Assembly (NCBI RefSeq): GCF_947500795.1
Contig: NZ_CANMTE010000003.1
Coordinates: 434,001-498,000, forward strand
Reading direction: 5' to 3'
DNA length: 64,000 bases
From: an uncultured Gelidibacter sp.
GTDB taxonomy: Bacteria; Bacteroidota; Bacteroidia; Flavobacteriales; Flavobacteriaceae
In this document: one piece after another, positions 1-7,109 of the stretch
Numbering within the stretch: position 1 is the stretch's first letter
How the letters are laid out: each line of letters opens with the position of its first letter
The notes under the pieces: generated by a model
Databases searched by the model: none
The model's input: only the letters and a program-made list of their open reading frames with translations
Told to the model about the DNA's origin: nothing
Made by a program: the position numbers and the translations under genes

Positions 1-495
1 CATATCAACTATTGTTGAGAAATACACATATAAACCTTTAGGGTTAGTGAAGCTTTCAGGTGCTGTTTTATATATGTTATCAAAAGCATCATAAACTTGT
101 TTGTTGCTTAAGCCTAAAGCTTGTCTGTTATCATATTTCAACATCGCTTTATCTTGTAAAATATCTCCTGCCTTATATTTGTTAGGAAAGTTAACAAGAC
201 CTTCATCCCAAAGTTTCATCAAGTCATTTACATAATTAACTTGCTCTGCTCCAGTTGAGTTATCAATTTTATGCTTTAAAACTCTTTCACCGTAGTAATA
301 GATAGCATAATTGAATTTAGGACATTTGCTACGTAGTTTTTTAAATGGTTCGTATGCCTCATCATACTTTTTGCTTTTTGCATAATCATTAAGCAAAGTT
401 AAGTTTAACATACATTCTTCATCCTGTTGAGCAAAGCCAACATTGAACCCCATAAACAACGTAAGTAGGATTAAAGTAACTTGTTTTTTCATCAT
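1..495 (-). CDS. TPR-like secreted protein, truncated by the window edge
   Basis: The reading frame runs open from an ATG ATG pair at 490-495 to base 1 with no stop, so only the first 165 residues are visible. Residues 1-23 form a signal peptide ending in GFA before QQD. The mature part is helical and repeat-like (NDYAKSKKYDEAYEPFKKL), typical of tetratricopeptide proteins found in this neighbourhood of flavobacterial genomes. It lies 15 bp downstream of the barrel protein gene and is probably cotranscribed with it and with coaX. The role is unknown; an envelope scaffold is an inference from the signal peptide and repeat character. Confidence 0.75.
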   Translation of the reverse strand, partial: MMKKQVTLILLTLFMGFNVGFAQQDEECMLNLTLLNDYAKSKKYDEAYEPFKKLRSKCPKFNYAIYYYGERVLKHKIDNSTGAEQVNYVNDLMKLWDEGLVNFPNKYKAGDILQDKAMLKYDNRQALGLSNKQVYDAFDNIYKTAPESFTNPKGLYVYFSTIVDM

Positions 496-510
496 CTTAA
501 TTTTATTCGG

Positions 511-1815
511 TTAATTGTATTTACGTTTTTGGAACCATTGGTCATTTAAAGATAGACTAATTTGCAAATTCATAAAATTTTCTTGAATTAAATTTGCTTT
601 AGTTGTCCCCTTGTTACCTATCTCAAAACCTATATTGGCATTAGAGAAAATGTTTCCAACTGGTAACCCAACTCCAAAAGATATGCCAAACTCATTAATA
701 GTCTCATTATTTATTTCTAGACCAGTGTTCTCATAGTGCACACCAGCTCTATAAACAACTCTGTCCCAATAGCTTGAAAAAGAATTGTATTTTGGAATAT
801 AAAATCCACCAAGAGCAATTGTGGACGCATTTACAAACTTAGCATTATTAATGGCAAAGATTGGATTATCAAATTCACTAGTGTTTTGCAAGGTATATTC
901 AGCCCCTACAAACCATTTTTGAGGTTGACCGATACCAGTTCCAAATGAGAATTTAGACGGTAAGGTTAAATCTGTTTTTTGAAGATTTTGACCTTCTAGA
1001 TCGGCCACAATCGTATTAACAATAATTTCTTGTTCGGTACCAGGACTCACAACAACTGTTGAAAATACACGTTGATTATCAGACGTCAACTTGCTTTTTG
1101 GCATATAGGTTACCCCTGTAGTCAATTGCAATTTATCTGAAACCATGGTCTTATAACTCAATCCAAAGTTAAGATTCACGCCGCTTAAATCAGAGCGATT
1201 GCTTTCTTTAGAATGATATTGTAAAGGTTCTCCATCTTGGTAACCAAACTGTAAGGCGCTATTTTGGATGTTTCCAAAGTTATAGCTGGCATCCACACCT
1301 ATGCCTAAGTTTGGTGTAATTTGATAGCCCAAACCTAAAAATGCTTTATTGAGTCCACCTTCACCTCTATAACGGTTATCTAAATTTCCGTCAGCGTTAG
1401 AAGATTCCAACTTATAACCTACTGAACTATAAGGTAACAATCCAAAACCTAATCCGAATTTTCCCATTGGCACAGCAAGCGCTAAATAATCGAAAGTTGT
1501 AGCATTCCCTTTTTGGCTTCCACCGTCAGATTTAAGAGTTAAATTACTAGAGCTTCCGCCCACTGTAAATTTAACAGGTCTGTTTTCATTGTTCCAACCC
1601 TTAAGATTGTTACCCGCGTAACCAGCAGGGTTACGCAAGTTAACGTGGATGCTGTCTGTAAAAATACTTAAGCCACCCATGCTTCTGTTTTCTACTGTTC
1701 CTTTAAATTTTAAAGTCCCAATGCCGTAAAATGAATATGGAGATGCTGTACCGTCTTGTGCTTGCGCTTGAATGGCAAAAACGGTGATGAAAACTATTAC
1801 AAGTTTTTTTATCAT
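511..1815 (-). CDS. putative outer membrane beta-barrel protein
   Basis: This is a 434-residue protein with a signal peptide (residues 1-19, ending AIQAQAQ). It is rich in alternating hydrophobic and polar stretches, Gly and aromatic residues, for example YSFYGIG near the N-terminus and repeated GxGxGLxP-type turns. That pattern fits a FadL/OmpP1-like barrel of Bacteroidota, although no specific family signature settles it. Its ATG overlaps the coaX stop by one base (TAATG), so translation is probably coupled. The C-terminus ends KRKYN rather than in Phe, so it may not be a classic BAM substrate. Cargo or function is unknown. Confidence 0.7.
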   Translation of the reverse strand: MIKKLVIVFITVFAIQAQAQDGTASPYSFYGIGTLKFKGTVENRSMGGLSIFTDSIHVNLRNPAGYAGNNLKGWNNENRPVKFTVGGSSSNLTLKSDGGSQKGNATTFDYLALAVPMGKFGLGFGLLPYSSVGYKLESSNADGNLDNRYRGEGGLNKAFLGLGYQITPNLGIGVDASYNFGNIQNSALQFGYQDGEPLQYHSKESNRSDLSGVNLNFGLSYKTMVSDKLQLTTGVTYMPKSKLTSDNQRVFSTVVVSPGTEQEIIVNTIVADLEGQNLQKTDLTLPSKFSFGTGIGQPQKWFVGAEYTLQNTSEFDNPIFAINNAKFVNASTIALGGFYIPKYNSFSSYWDRVVYRAGVHYENTGLEINNETINEFGISFGVGLPVGNIFSNANIGFEIGNKGTTKANLIQENFMNLQISLSLNDQWFQKRKYN

Positions 1816-2543
1816 TAGTGTGTATTATATTCTAAAATAAAGTTCAATCCCTCTAAAAGAAAATTCGAGTTGGCAAATATGCTATTTTTTAATTGCTTTG
1901 ACAAGAAAATGGCATCTCCTCCTGTTAAAATAACTGTTAAATCTGAATAATTTTCGCGATAATCAGCTATGACTCCGTCAATTTCTTTGATAATCCCAAG
2001 CACTACACCAGAATGAATTGCGCCTGCAGTAGTATCTCCCACGATGGTTTTAGGCATCTCTGTATCTAATAACGGAAGATTTGCCGTTAACTGATGTAAG
2101 CTTTTATAACGCAACCGTATTCCGGGAGAAATGGCACCGCCTAAATAATCATTATTGGTTGTGACAAAATCATAAGTAATGCAACTCCCTGCATCTATAA
2201 TTAAAACATTTTGGTTGGGATAGTTTTTTATTGATGCCGTTACAAGAGCCATCCGATCTACACCTAATGTATGTGGTGTAGCATAACAATTGTTGAACGG
2301 AAATTTTAAACTGGCATCCAAAATGAGCACTTCGCATCGTTTTTTAAGGTTGACGAGCGCCTCTTCTGGAAGATTTCCCACTGAAGAAAGGATGGATTTT
2401 TGAATTTTTGGGTATTTGTCAAAAAAAATTTTCTGGGTTTCTTTAAATTCCGAAACGGCCACACTTTGTTTTTCCAAGAGTTTATCATCCTGAAAAACAG
2501 CAATTTTGACAAACGTGTTGCCCACATCTACGATTAAATTCAT
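1815..2543 (-). CDS. coaX: type III pantothenate kinase
   Basis: This enzyme phosphorylates pantothenate, the first step of coenzyme A synthesis, in the cytoplasm. The ATG at 2543 gives MNLIVDVGNTFVK, which contains the ATP-binding DxGNTxxK motif. Further in are LGVDRMAL (pantothenate-binding GVDR), DAGSCITYD (the second Asp motif) and GGAISPGIR; LTGGDA lies near the C-terminus. A longer upstream extension exists in frame but would precede the conserved N-terminal strand, so 2543 is preferred. The length of 242 residues is normal for the family. It is the first gene of an apparent coaX, barrel protein, TPR operon. Confidence 0.95.
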   Translation of the reverse strand: MNLIVDVGNTFVKIAVFQDDKLLEKQSVAVSEFKETQKIFFDKYPKIQKSILSSVGNLPEEALVNLKKRCEVLILDASLKFPFNNCYATPHTLGVDRMALVTASIKNYPNQNVLIIDAGSCITYDFVTTNNDYLGGAISPGIRLRYKSLHQLTANLPLLDTEMPKTIVGDTTAGAIHSGVVLGIIKEIDGVIADYRENYSDLTVILTGGDAIFLSKQLKNSIFANSNFLLEGLNFILEYNTH

Positions 2544-2594
2544 ATCAATTATTAAAGCTGTAAATTTACAAAAGCAATTTTTATATCTTTTATT

Positions 2595-2625
2595 TTTGCG
2601 AATAATAAAAATGCTACTATATTTG
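2595..2625 (+). promoter_or_regulatory. candidate promoter of tRNA-Phe
   Basis: TTTG at 2595-2598 and TATATTTG at 2618-2625 are separated by 19 bp. This matches the Bacteroidetes primary sigma pattern (TTTG, about 19-20 bp, TAnnTTTG). The -7 element ends 21 bp before the tRNA. Confidence 0.7.
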
Positions 2626-2646
2626 CAACCGCTTAACAAAGCAATT

Positions 2647-2722
2647 GGTGCCTTAGCTCAGTTGGTAGAGCAAAGGACTGAAAATCCTTGTGTCCCTGGT
2701 TCGATTCCTGGAGGCACCACCA
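2647..2722 (+). tRNA. tRNA-Phe (GAA)
   Basis: The acceptor arms GGTGCCT and AGGCACC pair. The D arm, an anticodon loop with GAA inside CTGAAAAT, and a T arm with GGTTCGATTCC are all present. The encoded 3' CCA lies at 2720-2722. Total length is 76 nt. It is a single tRNA with its own promoter and terminator. Confidence 0.97.
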
Positions 2723-2729
2723 TCAAAGA

Positions 2730-2753
2730 CCCGAACATATGTTCGGGTTTTTT
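2730..2753 (+). terminator. rho-independent terminator after tRNA-Phe
   Basis: A perfect 18-base palindrome at 2730-2747 (CCCGAACAT/ATGTTCGGG) is followed directly by six T residues. Confidence 0.85.
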
Positions 2754-3035
2754 GGTTTTCGGCAGTTTTATAACTGTATTTAATTCGAGAAAAGAAAGCT
2801 TCTCTTCTACTGCCTGTCTACAATTCAACATCAAGTTCATCGCTTCGGAGTAGATTCTTTCAAGATTCCTACTCTTTGAAAAATCAGAACGTAAACTATC
2901 TTTTCTTTCACAATCTTTATCACTTCCTAATCTCGAAAAATGAATTGTTTAATCTCATAAGACTATTATGTATCTTTATTTTTTGTAGAATTATTATTAC
3001 TTAACTGCACTATAAAAACCATCAAAACACATCTC
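2754..3035. other. intergenic spacer, nothing recognised
   Basis: About 280 bp between the tRNA terminator and the next gene. It is AT-rich, with no convincing coding frame, hairpin or promoter. Short frames that read through the tRNA are shadows. Confidence 0.6.
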
Positions 3036-3530
3036 ATGAACATTCTATACATCCACGGCTTAAACGGCAGCCTGACCCAAGAGAAACGAGACATTCTAGA
3101 GCGTTATGGCAAAGTACAAGCGCCTAGTATTGATTACGAACATAATCCTGATAGCATTATGTGGCTTTATGAGAAATTCAAACATTCTGAAATTGATATC
3201 ATTATGGGCAGTAGCATGGGCGGATTTGCGAGCTATCATCTCGCTAAGTTACTTCAACTACCTGCATTAGTTTTTAACCCTGCATTGGCCAATAGAAGCG
3301 TCCATCAGAATATACCATCTACTCCTGAAAGCACAACTCAATTATTGCATATTGTACTGGGCTCAATGGACACGGTTGTGGATCCTAAAGGCACGCTCGC
3401 TTTTTTGGCAAATTCATTAACACAGCCACAAGATTACACTATTAGCATAAGGCATGACTTAGAACACCGAATACCTGTGACGGTTTTTGAAAAAGAAGTG
3501 GTTAAATTTATGGAAGCTTTGGGTTCTTAA
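3036..3530 (+). CDS. YqiA/UPF0227-like alpha/beta hydrolase
   Basis: A small single-domain alpha/beta hydrolase of 164 residues, the usual size for YqiA/YcfP esterases. The N-terminus MNILYIHGLNGS carries the oxyanion-hole HG motif. The nucleophile elbow is GSSMGG at residues 58-63, with Ser60 as the likely nucleophile. An acid in the GSMDTVVD segment and His in LEHRIP complete a plausible triad. Substrate is unknown; some relatives hydrolyse short acyl or CoA esters. No signal peptide, so cytoplasmic. It stands alone and its 3' end overlaps a small convergent gene by 4 bp. Confidence 0.85.
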   Translation: MNILYIHGLNGSLTQEKRDILERYGKVQAPSIDYEHNPDSIMWLYEKFKHSEIDIIMGSSMGGFASYHLAKLLQLPALVFNPALANRSVHQNIPSTPESTTQLLHIVLGSMDTVVDPKGTLAFLANSLTQPQDYTISIRHDLEHRIPVTVFEKEVVKFMEALGS

Positions 3531-3709
3531 TACTGCCACCAGGCCTTGATAAACTCGTTAGGTTGCAAAGGCTTCTGGATAACATGAAATCCCTTTTTAT
3601 CTTCCCATTCTGCTTTAGCTTCACGTATGAAACCTTGCATGGTAAGCACTTGAACAATATAGATGCCATTATCAGTGGGACGGGATTTTTCTAAATTGTG
3701 ATATGCCAT
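3527..3709 (-). CDS. small hypothetical protein
   Basis: A 60-residue frame starting MAYHNLEKSRPTDNGIYIVQ and ending IKAWWQY. The layout (PxDNGxYxVQ, a central WEDKKGF, a terminal WW) recalls small DUF551-like proteins, but the match is by eye only. It overlaps the stop of the convergent esterase gene by 4 bp. The regular aromatic spacing makes it more than a chance frame, but no function can be given. Confidence 0.45.
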   Translation of the reverse strand: MAYHNLEKSRPTDNGIYIVQVLTMQGFIREAKAEWEDKKGFHVIQKPLQPNEFIKAWWQY

Positions 3710-3790
3710 GATACAGTTATTTTATACCCTAAAATTACACGAAACCGTACAACCCTATTAACTGTAACAAAATTAACTTGAGCTTAAAAC

Positions 3791-3821
3791 AAAAGCTGAC
3801 CATTATAAAATGATCAGCTTT
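3791..3821 (-). terminator. hairpin terminator
   Basis: AAAGCTGACCAT pairs with ATGATCAGCTTT with one mismatch. On the minus strand the hairpin is followed by TTTTGTTTT, which suits termination of the frame-broken gene at 3878-4293. Confidence 0.6.
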
Positions 3822-3877
3822 CTTTAGTTTAAATTTGGGATGGGCTGACTTGGATTTCAAAGGCCTATAAAATCGAC

Positions 3878-4293
3878 TTATTTAAATATTTTATCATACC
3901 AACGACCAACATCGTCCCGAATCAGGTAATGATATTCGTAAATAGTCATTGCCAATTTAAAATCAGCTCGTTTAGACTTGTATTTATTGAGAGTGAAATA
4001 ACCATAAAAGTTACCTTCTTTATCTACTACAATGGGAGGCGTATTACTATATGCATTCCAAGGAGAATAGGAATTATATTTACTTCCATAGGTTCCATAA
4101 GCATTCCAAATAGATTTTGAATTATAGCTGCTCCATAAGCACCATAAGTATTCCAAATAGAATTCTTATCGTAATTGCTACAATTCAAACACCCTAAATA
4201 GTCATCTTGATCACTACCACCATACAAGTGCAAAGTCTGACCATTCACAATAAACCCAACGGCCAAAAAAGCACAACAAAGTAAGTTTCTCAT
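3878..4293 (-). pseudogene. secreted protein with W-N-x-Y-G-x-Y-G repeats, frame broken
   Basis: Two overlapping frames form one protein. The first (from ATG at 4293) has a signal peptide and then NSIWNTYGAYG. The second frame (stop at 3878) continues NSKSIWNAYGTYGSKYNSYSPWNAY and then a unique C-terminal domain (PIVVDKEGNFYGYFTLN onward). The break lies near 4128-4135 in a GCAGC context, where the first frame would need one added or two removed bases. Proteins with tandem (W/F)NxYGxYGSxYxS repeats and this C-terminal part occur widely in bacteria and are otherwise uncharacterised. This may be a true pseudogene, a phase-variable tract or a sequencing error. Confidence 0.65.
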
Positions 4294-4406
4294 CTATTTT
4301 TTTATTATTTGTTACGCTTTTCGTACTAATTTTACTCACTACTAAGACCAAAACAGCATTATTAAAAATCTTCAATTTTTAATTGATCCACAATATAAAT
4401 CTCGGA

Positions 4407-4889
4407 CTACCACTCGTCATTTTTCGAAATACTTTTCATGTATATTTCAAAATCCTTTACTAACACTTCGGCTTCAGTTTTAAAATTTTCTGGAGTAAAT
4501 CCATAATCTGCACCTAAATTCTTTGCTACAGTAAATTTACCGGTCGGTTCTACTTCGATTTTAGAAGCATTATCTTTTACCCTTAAAGTAATCATAGCAA
4601 AATAAGACGCCGTACCTGAAGCGTATTGAGAGGATGGCTGTCCTTGGTACATCATATACTTGCCTTTAATAATACCAGCTTCTTTATCAACGAATTGGAT
4701 TACGCTTTCCACGTTTCCAAATGTCTCTACCATCCACTCATTCGCTTTAATGTAATTTGAATCCTTATCTGAGGATAACTCAATTGTTTTTGTAAAAGGC
4801 TCACCATCATAAGACATTGTCTTTACAGACATACAGGAGTAATTTAAAAATACAAATAAACAAAGTACTGGTGTAAATAATTTCATCAT
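4407..4889 (-). CDS. DUF4468-like lipoprotein
   Basis: 160 residues with an N-terminal hydrophobic signal and a Cys at residue 19 (LNYSC), which is lipobox-like. The mature part (ANEWMVETFGNVESVIQF, then KEAGIIKGKYMM) matches the pattern of DUF4468 proteins of Bacteroidota, which have a TBP-like fold and unknown function. It is monocistronic, with a strong stem-loop 51 bp upstream of the start. Envelope location is inferred from the signal. No enzymatic residues are evident. Confidence 0.7.
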   Translation of the reverse strand: MMKLFTPVLCLFVFLNYSCMSVKTMSYDGEPFTKTIELSSDKDSNYIKANEWMVETFGNVESVIQFVDKEAGIIKGKYMMYQGQPSSQYASGTASYFAMITLRVKDNASKIEVEPTGKFTVAKNLGADYGFTPENFKTEAEVLVKDFEIYMKSISKNDEW

Positions 4890-4939
4890 TTTAAATTTAA
4901 AGGTTTAAGCCCCAAACTTAACTGTATAAAAAAGTAAAT

Positions 4940-4970
4940 CTATGCGGAAAACCGCATAGCCTTATTTTTT
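4940..4970. other. perfect stem-loop in a divergent spacer
   Basis: CTATGCGG-AAAA-CCGCATAG (4940-4959) is a perfect 8-bp stem with a tetraloop, followed on the plus strand by CCTTATTTTTT. It has terminator form, yet both flanking genes point away from it. Confidence 0.6.
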
Positions 4971-5056
4971 ATCCAACTTTATCAAAATACCGACTTCCTC
5001 CATTTCCAAAAACCACTTAAACCTCAGCAATTCCTTATTTATATGCCCTCACTCAG

Positions 5057-5064
5057 TATATTTG
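5057..5064 (+). promoter_or_regulatory. candidate -7 promoter element
   Basis: TATATTTG matches TAnnTTTG and lies 21 bp before the ATG of the SBF-like transporter. I see no clear -33 TTTG at the right distance. Confidence 0.4.
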
Positions 5065-5085
5065 CAATAAATCACAGACTTAAAA

Positions 5086-6090
5086 ATGCTCAAAAAATTA
5101 CGAATTGACACCTTCGTCATCGCTATCATCATAAGTATCTTAATTGCTTATTTCTTTCCGCAACTTGGTGCTTCAGACAGCCCAGTGCCTATGAATTTGA
5201 TCAGCAGTTTAGGCATCTCATTTATCTTCTTTTTCTATGGATTGAGTTTAAGCACTGAAGCCATTAAAAACGGACTTAAAAATTGGAAACTGCACGTCTC
5301 GGTCCAAGGGTCTACATTTGTGTTATTCCCATTACTCGTATTGCCTTTTTTTCCATTAGTAAAAGGCACATCGCATGAGTTACTCTGGTTAGCGTTCCTA
5401 TTTATGGCTGCCCTACCTTCAACTGTGTCATCATCCGTAGTGATGGTTTCTATGGCAAAAGGCAATTTGCCTGCAGCAATTTTTAATGCAAGCATTTCCG
5501 GAATTATAGGCATTATTCTAACCCCTTTATGGATGCTTCCTTTTATAAAACAGACTGAAGTCCCTTTCGAATTTTCCTCTATTTATTTCCAATTAATTAC
5601 CGAGATCGTCATCCCGTTGGCATTGGGACTAGTCTTAAGACGATTTTTAGGCGTATGGGCCCAGAAACACAAACGCACATTAAACAAGTTTGACAAAGCG
5701 ATCATACTACTCATCATCTACAAGAGTTTTGTGCAGTCTTTTGAGGACAAGATTTTTAGTAGTGTGAGTTATTTGGAAATGTTAAGTATGGTAATTTTAG
5801 TGATCGGGTTATTTTTATTGGTGTATTTCCTAACAGGCTGGATTGGTAAAGTATTAAAGTTCAATCATGCCGATCAGATTACCAATCAATTTTGTGGCAC
5901 TAAAAAGTCGTTGGTTCATGGTACTGTTTTCTCCGAAGCTTTATTTGGACAGACCAATATTGTGGGCATTATGTTATTACCACTGATGTTTTATCACGCA
6001 CTTCAAATTTTGATTATTAGTGTGATTGCCACAAAAAAAGGTAGTGAACAGACAATCGCAGCAACTGAAGCAGACAGTATACAAGTATAA
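5086..6090 (+). CDS. SBF-like (YfeH/Rch1-type) bile acid:sodium symporter family transporter
   Basis: 334 residues with about ten hydrophobic segments, the first at residues 10-25 and the last ending near 315. The pattern FFYGLSLS in the second segment and GTKKSLVHGTVFSEALFG near residue 265 are typical of the SBF-like family (YfeH in bacteria, Rch1/SLC10A7 in eukaryotes). The substrate of bacterial members is not established; organic anions or an effect on calcium have been suggested for relatives. It is a single gene with its own candidate promoter and a shared bidirectional terminator downstream. Confidence 0.85.
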   Translation: MLKKLRIDTFVIAIIISILIAYFFPQLGASDSPVPMNLISSLGISFIFFFYGLSLSTEAIKNGLKNWKLHVSVQGSTFVLFPLLVLPFFPLVKGTSHELLWLAFLFMAALPSTVSSSVVMVSMAKGNLPAAIFNASISGIIGIILTPLWMLPFIKQTEVPFEFSSIYFQLITEIVIPLALGLVLRRFLGVWAQKHKRTLNKFDKAIILLIIYKSFVQSFEDKIFSSVSYLEMLSMVILVIGLFLLVYFLTGWIGKVLKFNHADQITNQFCGTKKSLVHGTVFSEALFGQTNIVGIMLLPLMFYHALQILIISVIATKKGSEQTIAATEADSIQV

Positions 6091-6210
6091 TTGTGAAAAG
6101 ATCTAAGAGACTAAGCTATATGTTCTCACATTTATCAGATTAAAATTTTACTCAAAGGATATTCATTGTCAAGGAATAAAAACACCGCAAAGCCATTCTT
6201 AAGCATAAAA

Positions 6211-6237
6211 AAAGACCCAACATCACGTTGGGTCTTT
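6211..6237. terminator. bidirectional terminator
   Basis: AAAGACCCAAC and GTTGGGTCTTT form an 11-bp stem around a 5-base loop, flanked by A-run and T-rich sequence. It sits between convergent genes and can serve both. Confidence 0.85.
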
Positions 6238-6260
6238 CATTCTATAAAGTAATCTATTTA

Positions 6261-6902
6261 TTATTTTTTAGACATCAATACGGTGTCGATAATATAAATT
6301 CTACCATTGGATGCTTCTACATTACCCAAGATAACTTGTGCTTTTTTACCTGTCGCATCCTTAATCACAAATTGATCTCCATTCATAGAAGCAGTCAATT
6401 CATCACCTTTTACAGTTTTAAATTTATAAGACCCTTTCGCTCCTTTAATTGCTTCCGCAAATTTATCAGATGTAATGGCGCCTTTAACAACATGGTACGT
6501 TAACACATCAGTTAACATTTGTTTGTTCTCAGGTTTCATCAAATCGTCACGTTGTTTCTGTGTCAACTTCTCAAAAGCCTGATTAGAAGGCGCAAAAACC
6601 GTGTATTCTCCTGGTTCAGAAAGCATGGTCGCTAAATCGGCAGATTGTAACGCGCTAACCAGAGTAGTTAAATCTTCATTTTTCATCGCTTGGCCAGCAA
6701 TACTGTTAGCCCTTGCTTCCTCCTTCATTCTAGCTTCTTCAGCTTCTCTCTCAACTCTTGCTTTTTCAGCAGTTTCCATTTCTACACGCTCCGTTTCCAT
6801 TCTCATTTGTTCCTCTTTCTTTTTACCATCTTCACAAGATGATACAAAAACAAATGCTGTCATTGCAGCAGCAAATAATATACTAGTGTTCTTAAATTTC
6901 AT
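6261..6902 (-). CDS. fasciclin (FAS1) domain lipoprotein
   Basis: 213 residues. The N-terminal signal ends in a lipobox (VSSC at residues 20-23), so it is probably lipid-anchored. Residues 27-70 are highly charged (runs of E, R, K, A) and likely a coiled-coil stalk. Residues 75-210 are a single FAS1 domain, with NEDLTTLVSALQSADLATML, TVFAPSNQAFEKL (first conserved box), LTYHVVKG (the YH motif) and VEASNGRIYIIDTVLM (second box). FAS1 domains mediate adhesion or protein contacts. It is a single gene. Confidence 0.9.
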   Translation of the reverse strand: MKFKNTSILFAAAMTAFVFVSSCEDGKKKEEQMRMETERVEMETAEKARVEREAEEARMKEEARANSIAGQAMKNEDLTTLVSALQSADLATMLSEPGEYTVFAPSNQAFEKLTQKQRDDLMKPENKQMLTDVLTYHVVKGAITSDKFAEAIKGAKGSYKFKTVKGDELTASMNGDQFVIKDATGKKAQVILGNVEASNGRIYIIDTVLMSKK

Positions 6903-7082
6903 AATTTAAATATTTTAGTGGTTTATGTAAAGATATACGTATAAAACTAGCTATCAGAATATTATTAGCAGAACTTTAACATAAAAACCATAAAATCCTA
7001 TGAAGTTGTTAATTATTTTGCAATTTTCAGATTTGAGTCAGTAATAAAGCTGTTTAAAGACAGTACACTTGATGTAATATTA

Positions 7083-7090
7083 TAAATTTG
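7083..7090 (+). promoter_or_regulatory. candidate -7 promoter element before tamB
   Basis: TAAATTTG (TAnnTTTG) ends 19 bp before the TTG start of tamB, leaving a very short leader. No good -33 box is seen. Confidence 0.4.
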
Positions 7091-7109
7091 TAATCCTCAT
7101 AATAACTGA

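Noticed and set aside
2658-2840. Minus-strand 60-residue frame starting inside the spacer and running across tRNA-Phe
   Set aside because: Its C-terminus is a translation of the tRNA complement, a well-known false gene. The plus-strand frame across the same place is equally spurious.
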